Shown here piece by piece: positions 57,401 through 64,000 of a DNA stretch of 64,000 nt. Each line of letters begins with the position of its first letter. Position 1 is the first letter of the stretch. The translations under genes and the position numbers were made by a program. The DNA lies in the NCBI GenBank assembly GCA_963576475.1, contig OY754979.1, positions 31,335,778-31,399,777 of the forward strand, given 5' to 3'. The DNA is from Molanna angustata (Eukaryota; Arthropoda; Insecta; Trichoptera; Molannidae). The notes under the pieces are model-generated. The model saw only the letters and a list, made by a program, of their open reading frames with translations, was not told where the DNA came from and did no database searches.

Positions 57401-60400
57401 AGCTATGCTGATGACATAGTAATTATAATCAGAGGGAAAGAATGTGACATTATTTCCGAACTGATGCAAAATGCACTTAAAAATGTAGAAAATTGGTGCA
57501 TAAAAAATGGACTAAAAGTCAACGCAAACAAAACAACACTTATTCCATTTACAAATAAGAGGAAACTTGACAAACTCTTTGCCCCCATTCTTTTTGGGAG
57601 AAAACTAACTATCTCAAAAGAAACTAAATATCTTGGAATAACACTAGATAACAAACTCACATGGAACAAACATGTAGACAATATAACGCAGAAAGCAACA
57701 AAAGCTCTGTGGTCATGCCGAAGACTAGTGGGCAAGAACTGGGGTTTAAAACCCTCGCAAACACTGTGGATGTATAAATCCATAGTAAGGCCCACAATCT
57801 CATATGCAATACCAGTTTGGAGCAACAAACTAGAACAGAAAGGCTGCAGAGACAAGCTCTCAAAGCTACAAAGAATGGCCTGCCTGCTGATAACGGGAGC
57901 ACTACATACAACTCCCACAGCTTCCTTAGAAGCTTTCCTTAATCTTCCACCACTCTACCTTCATCTACAGAAAGTAGCGAAGGAAGGTATAATAAGATTA
58001 ATTGATGCAAACAAAAGACACAGTTTTTCAAGCAAATCTAACCTAATAAAGGAACTTGGTGAAGTAAACCTAATTAGCTTACCAAAAGACAAAATCAAGA
58101 CAGTCTACAATTTCGATAAACCTTACAAAATCGAAATTCAAACCAGAAATGAAATATCTGAAATCTGGTATCAGGAATCAAATGGTGCCCTTATCTGGTA
58201 CACTGATGGTTCCAAAAAAGAAAAAGGAGTGGGCTCAGGAGTGTATGGACTCACACCGAAAGTGAAAATATACAAACACCTGGGACACACCACAACAATT
58301 TTCCAGGCAGAATTATGCGCCATAACAATTTGTGCCTATGAAAATCTCATAAGAAACTATAGACACAAAACTATTTATATTTACTCCGACAGTCAAGCAG
58401 CTCTCAAAGCTCTAAACTCATGTAAAATAAATTCATCTACAGTCCAAGACTGTAATTTAGCATTAAACAAACTAACAATAGAACACAACAACAAGGTGGT
58501 TCTAAGATGGGTGCCGGGACACTCAAGCTACAAAGGCAATGAAGAGGCAGACAAACTTGCAAATATGGGGGCTGACTCAGTTACCTATGGACCAGAACCT
58601 TACTGCTTCTTAACCAATAGTGTCATCAAAACAATATTATACAACAACATGCTAGAAAAAGCTAAACAAAACTGGCTTAACCTATCAGGACAAAAGCATG
58701 CAAAATCAATGATCTCAGGCTTCTCAGCTAAAAGATCTAAACAAATTCTTACTCTTAACAGAGAAAATATAAGAATTCTAATCAGAACACTGACTGGACA
58801 TTGTAGATTGAATAAACACCTATGCACAATGAACTTAGCAGACATGTATCTATGCAGATTTTGCCTAGACGAACATGAAACTCCGCTACACCTGCTCAAG
58901 GACTGTGAACCACTGATGCAAACAAGAGCCAGAATATTTGGCTCTCACATCGCTGATGAAACACAAATCAGAGAAGCCAGCCCACTGAAGATCTTAAGAT
59001 TCATTCGAGAGATTGGACTATGGGAAGACCTCTAGAAGCCAATCATTCACAATGAGCTACATATCGAGCTGACGTGAAGAAGCCTCTAGAAGGATTTAAA
59101 AAAAAAAAAAAAAAACCTGGGAGAAGAATGTCCAATTTTCCTTCCATCTCTTCGCAGGTATCTGGATTTAAACTTATTTCTTCTTCTTCTTCTTCATCGT
59201 GTATTTTTGGTCATTTTACCTATGAAGTTGGAGAATCCTGGGAGAAGAAGGTCCAACTGTCCTTCCATCTCTTCGCAGGTATCTGGGTTTAAACTTTTTT
59301 CTTCTTCTTCGTGTATTTAGTCATTTTACCTATTAAGTAGAGCATCCTGGGAAAAGAAGGTTCTTTCATCTCTTCGCGGTTCTTCCAGGATGGTTTCTGG
59401 ATTTAAACTTTTCTTAACCGACTGATGGGACGGGATGTAATGAAGGGAAGGGAGGCACTAAAGGGCCTGAAGGGACGGGAGGTATAAAACTGCCTGAAGG
59501 GACGGAAGGTACTGAAGGGCCTGATGGGAAGGGACGTAATGAGGGATTAAAGGGACGGGAGGTACTGAAGGGCCTGAAGCGGCGGGTCCTGGAGTCTAAT
59601 TCTTTTTCTTCTTAATTTTATGTAGACCTTTAGGGCAGTTTTTATACAAACTATTTCCTATTGTCTAATTCATCTTCTTCTTCTTTTATGTATACATTTG
59701 GGTCATTTTTTTATAAAAATTATTTCCTTTAGTCTAATTATTATTCTTCTTCATTTAAGTACGTAGACTTTTGGGAGAGTTTTAATACAAACTATTTCCA
59801 ATAGTCTTATTCAGTTTCTTTTATGTAGACCTTTTGGTCAGTATTTATACAAACTATTTCCAATAGTCTAAATATTCTTCTTCTTCTTTTTTGTAGACCT
59901 TTGGGTGAGCTTTTATACAATCTATTTCCAATAGTCTAATTCTTCTATTAGGTATATGTATTTTTACTTATTTTATGTAGACCATTGGAATAGTTTTTTA
60001 TACAAACTATTTCTTATAGTCTTATACTTATTTTTCTCTTTTTTATTTAGTCTTTTGGGTTAGTTTTAAGTCTAATAGTCTATTGTGCAGAAATATTATT
60101 AACGATATGCACACTTGATGAAAATACATATGAAATGAATGGGATATGGGATGTGACGATATAACCTGCACTAGAATCTTTTCAATACTTTTGTTTAATT
60201 AAATTTAAACCATTTATATCATCCTATTTTGAATAATTTTCAACACCTAATATTTAAAGAATGGGGGTTGTGGCCATTACTGAACTCTTCACAACATTTA
60301 TATTCAAATTAAAAACTATTTACTATAGTTCAAGTCTTCTTCTTCTTCGTTAATGAAGACTTTCAGTCAAATTGAGCAAAAATATAATGCACACTTGATG

Positions 60401-63363
60401 AAAAAATATAAAAACGAATGGGATGTGACCAATACTAGATCTTTTCAGTACCTACGTTTGTTTAATCAAATTTTAACCACATCCCAACATCCAAAATTAC
60501 TAAATTTTCAATAGGTACACATTACAATTTGTTTTCGATGATAATATTTAAAAATGGGGGTTGTGGCCAAACCAATCTCTTTAGAACGTTGATAAACAGT
60601 CATATTTAAAACCATTACGCATAGTCCATGCGAGCAGAAATTGTATAAATATTATACTTCATTCACACTTTATAGCAATATATAAAAAATAATGGGTTGT
60701 GGCCATCACTTGAACATTTTACAATACTTAAACTCAATCAAATTTCAAACCACTTTTCATAGTCTGATATTGCAAAATAATTGGGTGACAATATCATAAA
60801 AATGATTGCTTTTTCTTTCACAATTTTACATTCTTGGCCAACGGCGGGACATAAAAGCTAGTACTGAAATAAAATGCCATATGATAACCAACGTCGAAAA
60901 TAGCATAGCACACCCTGTCATCAATATTATTATATTGTGTTTTTCATAGAAGAAATCGAAAAGTTAAAATGTATTGATGAGAAATATTTTTGGACAACCC
61001 TGAGTGAAATGTGTTCTCTTTCAAGGTCTTTCATGTGTGTACACAAAGGCAGCCATTGTATTCTGTGCATGTGTGTGTGAAATATCAATTACAAACGAGG
61101 CATAACCGGATAAAATGTGTTTTTATCGCGTATAACTATATAATAATCTACATAAAGTGAAAACAAGTTTATGGAGAACAAAATTACCTTCAAAATGATA
61201 TTACTTACTCATTCACTGTAATAAGAAATAAGTGAGATACATAAAAAACAAAATTGAAATTTCAACACCTGTTCCTCTATGATGTTTTCAAACCACGATT
61301 ATTGTCAAATTTGAAGACATTTTACATATTATTTTTCTCTAATAACATTCTAAATTGAGTAAATAACAAGATAAGATAATAATTACTTACTTTTTTGTGT
61401 TTTTCCCAAAGTTTCACTCGTTTGACATTACCCAAAACTTTCGCGCGTTTTGTTGCTTGGATGACGAAATCAATGAGCGTTTGCAATATGACGCGTAATA
61501 TTTTTTAACGGAATTTTGTTGTGTATGGTTTAATAAGTTATTAGGATTCGACGCAAGTGAATTTTAACACAAATTATTGAAGTTTTAAGTCATAAAAATG
61601 AATAACAACACAGACGTAGCCCAAAATATTGCAATGGCCGCCAGAGTCCACTAGGCACACAAGCTACATGTCCTCATGTGACCAGTAGGCACACGAAAGG
61701 TTGAGTGTGCGAGGAAGCATGACACATGCGTCACACATCTCCACACACAAGTCTAGTCTTACTGTTAGCGCTGAATTACTGGTCACAAAAGATGAAATAT
61801 CCGACTGGAAGGTCCAAAATGTTAGTGCCGAATTACCGTTTGCAACTCGGGCTAAGAGATCACCGTTTGCAACTTTGTCACAACGTATTAATCATTGAGA
61901 TAAGGTTAATAACAGGATAAGAAGAAATGGATCTAGAAAGGAAATCACCTACCAGTACAGAAGAAATATTCGTCTCACCCAGTCCAACGAAAGATGCATA
62001 GTCTATATGTGTCCAAACACAGTTCTACACATACTTACTAACTTAACGTGTCCACCTATACATATACACCTACACGAAGTCTACACATATGATGCTGCCT
62101 ATAACGATTATTCTCCTCGATATTGAGCACTCAGCGCGACATGACTTATGGTCACTTTCACCAACGTCCCCTAACTCTTAGGTGCTACCTAAGAATTCTT
62201 ATGTAGTACCTAACGTGAATTTTCGTTTCACCACCTACATAAGAGTTACCTTAGACGCTAAGAGCCCCCTAATTCTGGGGAGCCGATTTCCGCCACCTAA
62301 ACGAATTCTTAAGAAACAACTGTCAAAATGACAGGCAGTATATAGCGATTTAGTAGCATAATATTGTCAATTGTGTTTATAATTTTAATTTTTCGTCGAT
62401 TTACACGCATTTTGAAAATAAAAATGAATAGGATTATAAATGCCGTAATGTTTCAAACTCTCATCGACCGTAAAATTTGGTTGCCGTTTTCTTTCGATTG
62501 GCATTTCCTAAAATACAAGACAAAATTGCTAAATGATGTCCTCAATATTTATGTATAACATTATTGCATTTTTAGGCATTGAATATACATATTATTAGTA
62601 ATAGCACAAGTAATAGTTACTTATTAACGAGAAAATAACTAAAATCAACTAAACGAAACTGAATTATTTGGAAATGTTGAACGAAATCACAACGTAATTG
62701 ACAGAAAGTGACAGTCATAGAAAAAACATGATGCAATATGATGCATTCCAAATACAAATGTTGCCACTGTATAAACAAAAATAATCGTTTTGAATTCCTA
62801 GCTAGGGAACAGATAAAATAGACTGGTGAAAACCATACAATACGTTAGGGGCTACCTAAGCTGAGGTGATACCCAGCTATGTGACAGTTTAGGTAACATT
62901 GGTGAAAGTCACCATTAGTCCGAAGACGTGCGTTCGAGGTCGGCGGCAAGCAAGTACTAGTTGGGGGTGTAGCAGGAATATAATAAGAGCACTTACAAGA
63001 GAGGGGGGAAGGATAAGGACAGGTGATTTGTACTCACGCTACCGAACAATAATACTGAACACTTACGTTGATGGAATGCCTTACCTTACATAGAATGGGT
63101 GGTGAACCTTATTGCTGAACTATGTGAAATGTTATTTTGTTTCTTGTATTTCGATTACTCAGCTCTTATATTTATTTTCTACGTATATTTTTGTGTATAT
63201 ATGTAATTAGTTATTCTGTTTTTGTTTGTTTTAGGTATTTCCAGATGAATTCCACTTGGCCACACTGCAACCGTTCCTCAAATCCTGTGCGGAACTTCAG
63301 CCGGGAGTCAATGTCAAAAATATTATCATCGCCCTTATCGATAGACTCGCCGCTTTCAGTCAG
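39483..63363 (+). CDS. VPS35: VPS35, retromer core subunit, first seven coding exons (3' end beyond window)
   Basis: VPS35 is the alpha-solenoid scaffold of retromer, binding VPS26 and VPS29 on endosomes for cargo return to Golgi or plasma membrane. Exons: 39483-39557, 40846-40966, 43128-43321, 44232-44360, 46610-46695, 49750-49942, 63235-63363; all GT-AG and in phase, 309 aa. The usual length is about 795, so roughly 60 percent lies downstream. It starts [15 protein letters not shown], then [12 protein letters not shown], then PRLYLL (from residue 105; PRLYL is the VPS26-binding motif), [60 protein letters not shown] and [15 protein letters not shown]. The first coding exon has a splice-acceptor-like TTTCAG 3 bp before the ATG. 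Introns total about 23 kb. Intron 6 is 13.3 kb and hosts another gene. Confidence 0.96.
39587..40203 (+). repeat. 201-bp tandem triplication in VPS35 intron 1
   Basis: Three consecutive copies of a 201-bp unit (each with CTCTCGATTTTAATCACTG and GAGAGCTCTGCCTCTC) appear identical by reading. The duplicate 66-codon minus frames are artefacts of the repeat. Near-identity means it is recent, or possibly an assembly effect. Confidence 0.95.
40204..40380 (-). mobile_element. LINE RT C-terminal fragment
   Basis: Minus-strand codons read [17 protein letters not shown], then [16 protein letters not shown], a LINE tail motif. It faces the fragment at 40381-40590, so two LINE pieces lie head to head. 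Confidence 0.6.
40381..40590 (+). mobile_element. RTE-like LINE 3' fragment
   Basis: GGATGACACATCCATGTGAACG to GACACGGCGTGATGGTATG and a (TATG)n tail; equivalent to about 5015-5216 of the longest copy. Frame broken. Lies in VPS35 intron 1. Confidence 0.85.
41042..41768. mobile_element. PIF/Harbinger-like MITE with TAA duplication
   Basis: The ends CAGTCTTACTAATAAA and its complement TTTATTAGTAAGACTG are exact over 16 bp. TAA lies on both sides (41039-41041, 41769-41771), matching the TWA targets of PIF/Harbinger. Subterminal words (GTTACACAACTGTTAACA, GTGTGTAACTAA) also repeat. Non-coding; in VPS35 intron 2. Confidence 0.85.
42191..42758. mobile_element. 190-bp-type palindromic MITE, split by a second MITE
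   Basis: Left half 42191-42280 (GGGGCAAGTCTGGTCCGACC ...) and right half 42656-42758 (... CCAGACTTGTCCCCCTGG) are the two arms of the family seen whole at 31431-31620. The 42281-42655 element sits at its centre. Lies in VPS35 intron 2. Confidence 0.9.
42281..42655. mobile_element. Palindromic MITE nested in another MITE
   Basis: The ends CCCTATTCAGTAACT and AGTTACTGAATAGGG are inverted. The arms continue almost to the centre (GGAACATTCTAAAAT with ATTTTAGAACGTTCC; ACGTACCTATTTTGG with CCAATATTGGTACGT). TAATA is present on both sides (42276-42280, 42656-42660) but only once in the uninterrupted relative at 35527-35531, so it is the target duplication. Confidence 0.92.
43430..43633. mobile_element. 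204-bp MITE with 11-bp target duplication
   Basis: TATCTTTGGGG occurs at both sides (43419-43429, 43634-43644). The element ends are inverted (CCTAGTCTTCAC and GTGAAGACTAGG). It is non-coding apart from a short shadow frame and lies 98 bp after VPS35 exon 3. The long duplication points to a Mutator- or hAT-like mechanism; the family is not named. Confidence 0.85.
43985..44062 (+). repeat. Tandem duplication of a dispersed motif
   Basis: AAGTCAACAATCAAGTTATA plus TCGCCCTTAGAATGATCTTG occurs twice in a row. Variants lie near 250 and 23965. Confidence 0.7.
44450..44870 (+). mobile_element. CR1/L2-like LINE 3' end
   Basis: Codons from 44462 read [20 protein letters not shown], then [39 protein letters not shown] and [10 protein letters not shown] with a stop at 44762. 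The R-RGD-IE-KIL ... R--FFSNRVVN-WN-LP ... F--RLD signature is that of CR1/L2-like RT tails. It ends GCTGCCTGCCTA and (AAT)n, as at 21850-21966. Lies in VPS35 intron 4. Confidence 0.85.
44930..45370 (+). mobile_element. LINE RT C-terminal fragment with GAA tail
   Basis: Codons from 44958 read [20 protein letters not shown], then [10 protein letters not shown], and after a frameshift [20 protein letters not shown]. These are typical post-palm RT segments (KxxxYKTxxRPxxxYGxE, RxRxRNxxIRR). The later part is frameshifted. It ends in (GAA)n near 45354-45369. Confidence 0.75.
45371..46169. other. VPS35 intron 4, unassigned
   Basis: A frame at 45534-45728 (plus) is unrecognised. The words TGGCGCCAACACC and CCCGCAGCCACTTCCCGC near 45888-45935 are GC-richer than the surroundings. 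A short duplicated CTCATAT(G/A)T region lies near 46110-46165. No gene is supported. Confidence 0.35.
46170..46372 (+). mobile_element. RTE-like LINE 3' fragment
   Basis: GGGGGCGCCCATGAATAGGA to AGCGTAATGGTATGTATG; equivalent to about 4998-5216 of the longest copy. Frame broken. Lies in VPS35 intron 4. Confidence 0.85.
46742..47402. mobile_element. TIR element in VPS35 intron 5
   Basis: The left end ACTCTGACCCAAATGCAGAG and right end (GAGTCCTACCTAAATACTAA read in reverse) form an imperfect inverted repeat of about 38 bp built on AGAGTCCTA-CTAAATAC. The target duplication is unclear. Minus frames inside have no recognisable transposase. Confidence 0.7.
47403..48486. other. VPS35 intron 5, repeat-rich unassigned part
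   Basis: There is a run of about 24 A at 47846-47869, then GTGGGTTGTGGCCAACG, a word shared with the 60070-60790 array (GGGGGTTGTGGCCA), and a run of about 13 C near 48175-48187 before TTATAACTTTTGATCCGC. It may be the left part of the element continued at 48487. No gene. Confidence 0.45.
48487..48950. mobile_element. TIR element copy 2 (empty-site reference for 11478-12790)
   Basis: From AACTGCCTATATTTCC to the terminus TGTTACATGCAACTAGTAA. It matches both flanks of the LINE inside 11478-12790 and runs CTATCCTATCTTGACATACA without a break, which fixes the insertion point of that LINE. The left terminal repeat is absent here. Confidence 0.8.
49520..49727 (+). mobile_element. RTE-like LINE 3' fragment next to VPS35 exon 6
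   Basis: Frame includes [20 protein letters not shown] and [12 protein letters not shown], as in the longest copy. It ends GGTGTGATGGTACGTGTATA at about 49727, only 22 bp before exon 6 (49750), so the LINE end lies beside or within the branch-point and polypyrimidine region. Confidence 0.85.
50101..51215 (+). mobile_element. Candidate piggyBac-like element end with subterminal repeats
   Basis: TTAA at 50101-50104 is followed by CCCCTAGTATGCCGG and a second CCCTAGTGTGCCGCG, the type of terminus seen in piggyBac relatives. A 42-bp unit (TGTCCGTTGTATTTTAGG plus TTTTGTCTGCCTACCGGTCACATG) occurs about 2.6 times at 50957-51075, and CTACCGGCCACATGTGGCC follows near 51163-51181. The right end was not found, so limits are uncertain. 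The 78-codon plus frame here is a repeat artefact. Confidence 0.45.
51391..51420 (+). repeat. Isolated TIR of the 11478-12790 family
   Basis: ACTAGTTACATGTAACACAT followed by GAGATCC matches the left terminal repeat at 11478. The body that follows does not match, so it is a solo end. Confidence 0.65.
51617..52296 (-). pseudogene. 60-codon acidic ORF split by a MITE
   Basis: On the minus strand ATG at 52296 begins MDDPN and then runs into a MITE (52282-51789). On the far side the frame continues as [46 protein letters not shown] and ends YSSM with TGA at 51619-51617. Counting one TTA as target duplication, the parts join exactly in frame. The protein is rich in Asp and Glu. I do not recognise it; acidic N-termini occur in piggyBac-type transposases, and a piggyBac-like end lies at 50101, so a transposase relic is one option and a short gene exon another. 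Confidence 0.6.
51789..52282. mobile_element. PIF/Harbinger-like MITE with TTA duplication
   Basis: TTA is on both sides (51786-51788, 52283-52285). The ends are CGCTACGTCCTACGTAGGCG and CGCGACGTCCTACGTAGGCG (reverse), with the inverted repeat running on through GATTCAAAGCGAA to about 34 bp. A GC-rich part (CGCGCCGCGCCGC) lies near the right end. Non-coding. Confidence 0.9.
52325..52400 (+). repeat. (GT)n microsatellite
   Basis: Four blocks of TATGTGTGTGTGTGTG, an interrupted GT repeat. Confidence 0.95.
52401..53263 (+). promoter_or_regulatory. Presumed 5' flank of the nested THAP gene
   Basis: AT-rich with no open frame of note and no clear promoter element. The 99-codon minus frame at 53028-53327 runs antisense over THAP exon 1 and is a shadow. 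Confidence 0.35.
53264..54833 (+). CDS. THAP-domain zinc-finger protein nested in VPS35 intron 6
   Basis: Exons 53264-53334, 54034-54235 and 54720-54833 join in phase (GT-AG) to 128 aa. Residues 1-85 form a THAP C2CH zinc finger: [15 protein letters not shown] (C5-x4-C10 as in other THAP proteins), SISYHKFL, the invariant LLWIGAVR (Trp near 35), CSSHF (C-x2-H) and the closing NVVPSVY that corresponds to AVPTIF. THAP domains bind DNA and occur in insect regulators and P-element transposases. The C-terminus is short and Ser-rich, and the AATAAA signal overlaps the stop, so this may be a small complete protein. Alternatively it continues through a donor GTACGT at 54742 to 55841-55922. It has no catalytic transposase part. 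Same strand as VPS35. Intron 2 holds a SINE. Confidence 0.75.
54430..54535 (-). mobile_element. SINE fragment in THAP intron 2
   Basis: CGGGCAACTAACAGGTACTA, ACCCAATAACAAGTTG and CACATTCTGGAGACTT match the reverse complement of 5690-5795 closely. Confidence 0.8.
54834..56156. other. AT-rich part of VPS35 intron 6 with a possible extra exon
   Basis: Mostly AT-rich without a gene. At 55841-55922 an 82-bp segment lies between TTATGTAG and GTAGGTAC and is open in more than one frame, including one joined from the alternative THAP donor at 54742 ([16 protein letters not shown]) and one reading ILTPPRNKP. It could be a further THAP exon. No continuation was found. Confidence 0.35.
56190..56548 (+). 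repeat. Tandem array 1, left part (unit about 115-130 bp)
   Basis: Three units with ATTTAAACTTTTTTCTTCTT, GTCATTTTACCTATGAAG, TCCTGGGAGAAGAAGGTCC and TTCCATCTCTTCGCAGGT. The array goes on at 59116 after the LINE. Confidence 0.9.
56549..59115 (+). mobile_element. 5'-truncated RT/RNase H LINE inserted in array 1
   Basis: The target duplication CCTGGGAGAA stands on both sides (56539-56548 and 59116-59125). The insert ends with a pure A run (59098-59115). At the 5' junction a segment with GAAACACTCACCC is doubled (56546 and 56570), a common outcome of target-primed reverse transcription. RT plus RNase H in one frame without an LTR points to the I/R1/LOA-like LINE group. Confidence 0.92.
56570..59035 (+). 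CDS. Reverse transcriptase-RNase H polyprotein of a LINE (C-terminal part)
   Basis: The frame is open from before 56570 ([13 protein letters not shown]) to TAG at 59033-59035, 821 codons, of which 744 follow the Met at 56801. From that Met: [15 protein letters not shown] (RT motif 1), [13 protein letters not shown] (motif A), [15 protein letters not shown] (motif B), YADD (202-205) and [13 protein letters not shown]. RNase H has all four carboxylates: WYTDGSK (D469), FQAELCA (E504), YSDSQAAL (D530), NEEADKLA (D584). A zinc-knuckle-like C-x2-C-x4-H-x4-C ([18 protein letters not shown]) sits near the end. The endonuclease and ORF1 are missing, so this copy cannot jump alone although the remaining frame has no stop. 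Confidence 0.93.
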   Translation, partial: ETLTLLADTHFPGCQVVTNNHIPQQVICRPNLEDWRLASEIFKPSKIKWAINTFKPYKSSGEDNIFPALIQNSIEVTMPLLLKIYRASLAWGYIPRKWKTVKVTFIPKPNKECYNTPKAYRPISLTSFLLKTMEKIIHRHLIETTLSKHTIHAKQHAYQEGKSTETALIELVNTIQNSLNNGEIALCVFLDIEGAFDGAPTNVLLNGLRRKKVNATIIKWIEDMLSNRFITTNLLGENLTAKTCKGCPQGGVLSPLLWTLTVDSLICLLNDNGYNAQSYADDIVIIIRGKECDIISELMQNALKNVENWCIKNGLKVNANKTTLIPFTNKRKLDKLFAPILFGRKLTISKETKYLGITLDNKLTWNKHVDNITQKATKALWSCRRLVGKNWGLKPSQTLWMYKSIVRPTISYAIPVWSNKLEQKGCRDKLSKLQRMACLLITGALHTTPTASLEAFLNLPPLYLHLQKVAKEGIIRLIDANKRHSFSSKSNLIKELGEVNLISLPKDKIKTVYNFDKPYKIEIQTRNEISEIWYQESNGALIWYTDGSKKEKGVGSGVYGLTPKVKIYKHLGHTTTIFQAELCAITICAYENLIRNYRHKTIYIYSDSQAALKALNSCKINSSTVQDCNLALNKLTIEHNNKVVLRWVPGHSSYKGNEEADKLANMGADSVTYGPEPYCFLTNSVIKTILYNNMLEKAKQNWLNLSGQKHAKSMISGFSAKRSKQILTLNRENIRILIRTLTGHCRLNKHLCTMNLADMYLCRFCLDEHETPLHLLKDCEPLMQTRARIFGSHIADETQIREASPLKILRFIREIGLWEDL
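59116..59415 (+). repeat. Tandem array 1, right part
   Basis: Two and a half further units of the array at 56190-56548, starting with the duplicated target CCTGGGAGAA. Confidence 0.9.
59416..59592 (+). repeat. G-rich minisatellite
   Basis: Units of about 29-33 bp such as GAAGGGACGGGAGGTACTGA plus AGGGCCT. Strong G bias on the plus strand, unlike the surroundings; several GGG runs. Confidence 0.85.
59593..60070 (+). repeat. Tandem array 3 (unit about 75-80 bp)
   Basis: Six or seven diverged units with TGTAGACCTTTTGGGT, TTTATACAAACTATTTCC and AATAGTCTAATTCTTCTTC. Confidence 0.85.
60071..60800 (+). repeat. Tandem array 4 with GGGTTGTGGCCA words
   Basis: Diverged units near 60110-60265, 60385-60552 and 60640-60700, each with GCACACTTGATGAAAA-like, GGGATGTGACC-like or GGGTTGTGGCCA parts. 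The same word appears at 47872. Confidence 0.7.
60862..62145. other. VPS35 intron 6, unassigned
   Basis: No supported gene. A less AT-rich part at 61395-61640 includes ATGAATAACAACACAGACG (18 codons to a stop) and is followed by two overlapping 64-codon frames (61701-61920) without recognisable product. CACTAGGCACACAAGC and CATGTGACCAGTAGGCAC near 61652-61692 resemble the subterminal words at 50990-51180. Confidence 0.35.
62149..62914. mobile_element. PIF/Harbinger-like MITE with TTA duplication
   Basis: The ends TGGTCACTTTCACCAACGT and TGGTGACTTTCACCAATGT (reverse) form an inverted repeat, with TTA on both sides (62146-62148, 62915-62917). The repeat continues in a looser form through CCTAA words. 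A 64-codon frame inside (62364-62558) has no recognisable product; the frame at 62899-63093 starts in its end. Confidence 0.9.
62918..63234 (+). other. End of VPS35 intron 6
   Basis: Up to about 63060 the sequence is GC-richer (GTCGGCGGCAAGCAAGTAC, GAGAGGGGGGAAGGATAAGG) and unassigned. The final 100 bp are T-rich and lead into the acceptor TTTTAG at 63234. Confidence 0.45.
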
Positions 63364-63611
63364 GTACTGTTATATATATTTATAAATTTAACAAATTAAT
63401 TAATTAATTAAATTAACTAATAAACTCATCAATGTATTTATATGTCCTACAAGTTGATACATAATTTTACCATTTAAAAATTAATGGAGGAATAAACCAA
63501 AGAATTTTTCCAGAAAATTCGATACAATGACCGAACATTTTCGCCGAAGTGATTAGGCATTGTCAAGGTCTAAAATGAAACATTGTAATTATTTGTCAAC
63601 ATTGTAAAGAG

Positions 63612-64000
63612 GAATATTTATACTTGGGGAGTATGTTTGAACGGAATGGAAGACCTGATAAAGATATTGAAATAAGTGTTATGGCAGATAATAGAATAAA
63701 CGGAGCACTCAGACCAGTAATGTCCGATCCAAGCATCTCAAAGGAAGCCAAAATTGCCATACATAATGCAATCATAGTGCCTACTTTGATGTATGCTAGT
63801 GAAACATGGACGTGGCAAAAGACGCATGAAAGTAGAATAAATGCTGTGGAAATGAGATCACTAAGAAGAGTATGTAATATAACGATATATATGATAGAAT
63901 AAAAAATGAGGTCATAAGGAGGGAATGCAAGATGAAGGAGAGTATTATAAGTAAAATGAAAGTGAATTCCTTGAAGTGGTTTGGACATATTGAAAGAATG
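63612..64000 (+). mobile_element. RTE-like LINE copy, runs off the window
   Basis: It starts at GAATATTTATACTTGGGGAG (equivalent to about 4553 of the longest copy) and keeps the frame GSMFERNGRPDKDI to YASETWTWQKTHESRI. An indel near 63890 breaks the frame. It has TGG at the position where the 3852 copy has TAG. Lies in VPS35 intron 7. Confidence 0.88.

Larger units (their letters stand above)
56157..60861 (+). mobile_element. Candidate large Helitron-like element built of satellite arrays
   Basis: The left end is a TC after A (56156/56157) with CAACCGTTTGTCCGATTATA, then ATGAAACTTTGG, a common start of lepidopteran Helitrons. The right end is CGGGACATAAAAGCTAG followed by T, a CTRR terminus. 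Between lie four tandem arrays and one later LINE. No Rep/helicase was found. The two ends may belong to different elements. Confidence 0.4.

Overview
This is eukaryotic DNA, almost certainly from an insect and most likely a moth or butterfly. It is AT-rich and full of GT-AG introns. It holds three conserved animal genes buried in transposable elements: non-LTR retrotransposons ending in TATG, GAA or ATA microsatellites, Lep1-style Helitron ends, and TTA/TAA- and TTAA-flanked MITEs. There is no operon, CRISPR array or bacterial feature. The species call is an inference from TE style and protein sequence.

Layout. 1-13.1 kb is a gene-free TE graveyard: three related foldback or LINE zones, a 1.37-kb RTE-like reverse transcriptase copy, tRNA-derived SINE heads, a TTAA MITE, and a TIR element that swallowed a LINE. 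13.775-15.376 kb is an intronless, intact CARM1/Art4 arginine methyltransferase, followed by about 5 kb of AT-rich sequence with a small membrane-type ORF and a long hairpin. 21.7-24.9 kb is another TE cluster, including an element with a decayed MADF-like exon. 25.264-37.513 kb (minus strand) is a complete 11-exon TRAPPC12 (TTC15) gene whose splice sites join in phase to 608 aa. 39.483 kb onward (plus strand) is the 5' part of VPS35, seven coding exons (309 aa), with the rest beyond the window. The two genes are head to head, 1.97 kb apart.

VPS35 has very large introns. Intron 6 (49943-63234, 13.3 kb) holds an apparent nested THAP-domain gene (53264-54833, three exons, same strand), a 60-codon acidic ORF split by a MITE with a TTA duplication, a satellite-rich Helitron-like block with a near-intact RT/RNase H LINE inserted in one array, and a second TTA-flanked MITE.

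Functionally, TRAPPC12 (TRAPP tethering complex) and VPS35 (retromer core) both act in membrane traffic, CARM1 is a nuclear histone/RNP arginine methyltransferase, and the THAP protein is a presumed DNA-binding protein. No new multi-gene system is evident. The items most worth checking are the nested THAP gene, the MITE-split acidic ORF, the hairpins in the CARM1 downstream region, the LINE end beside a VPS35 splice acceptor, and several nested TE insertions with exact target-site duplications.
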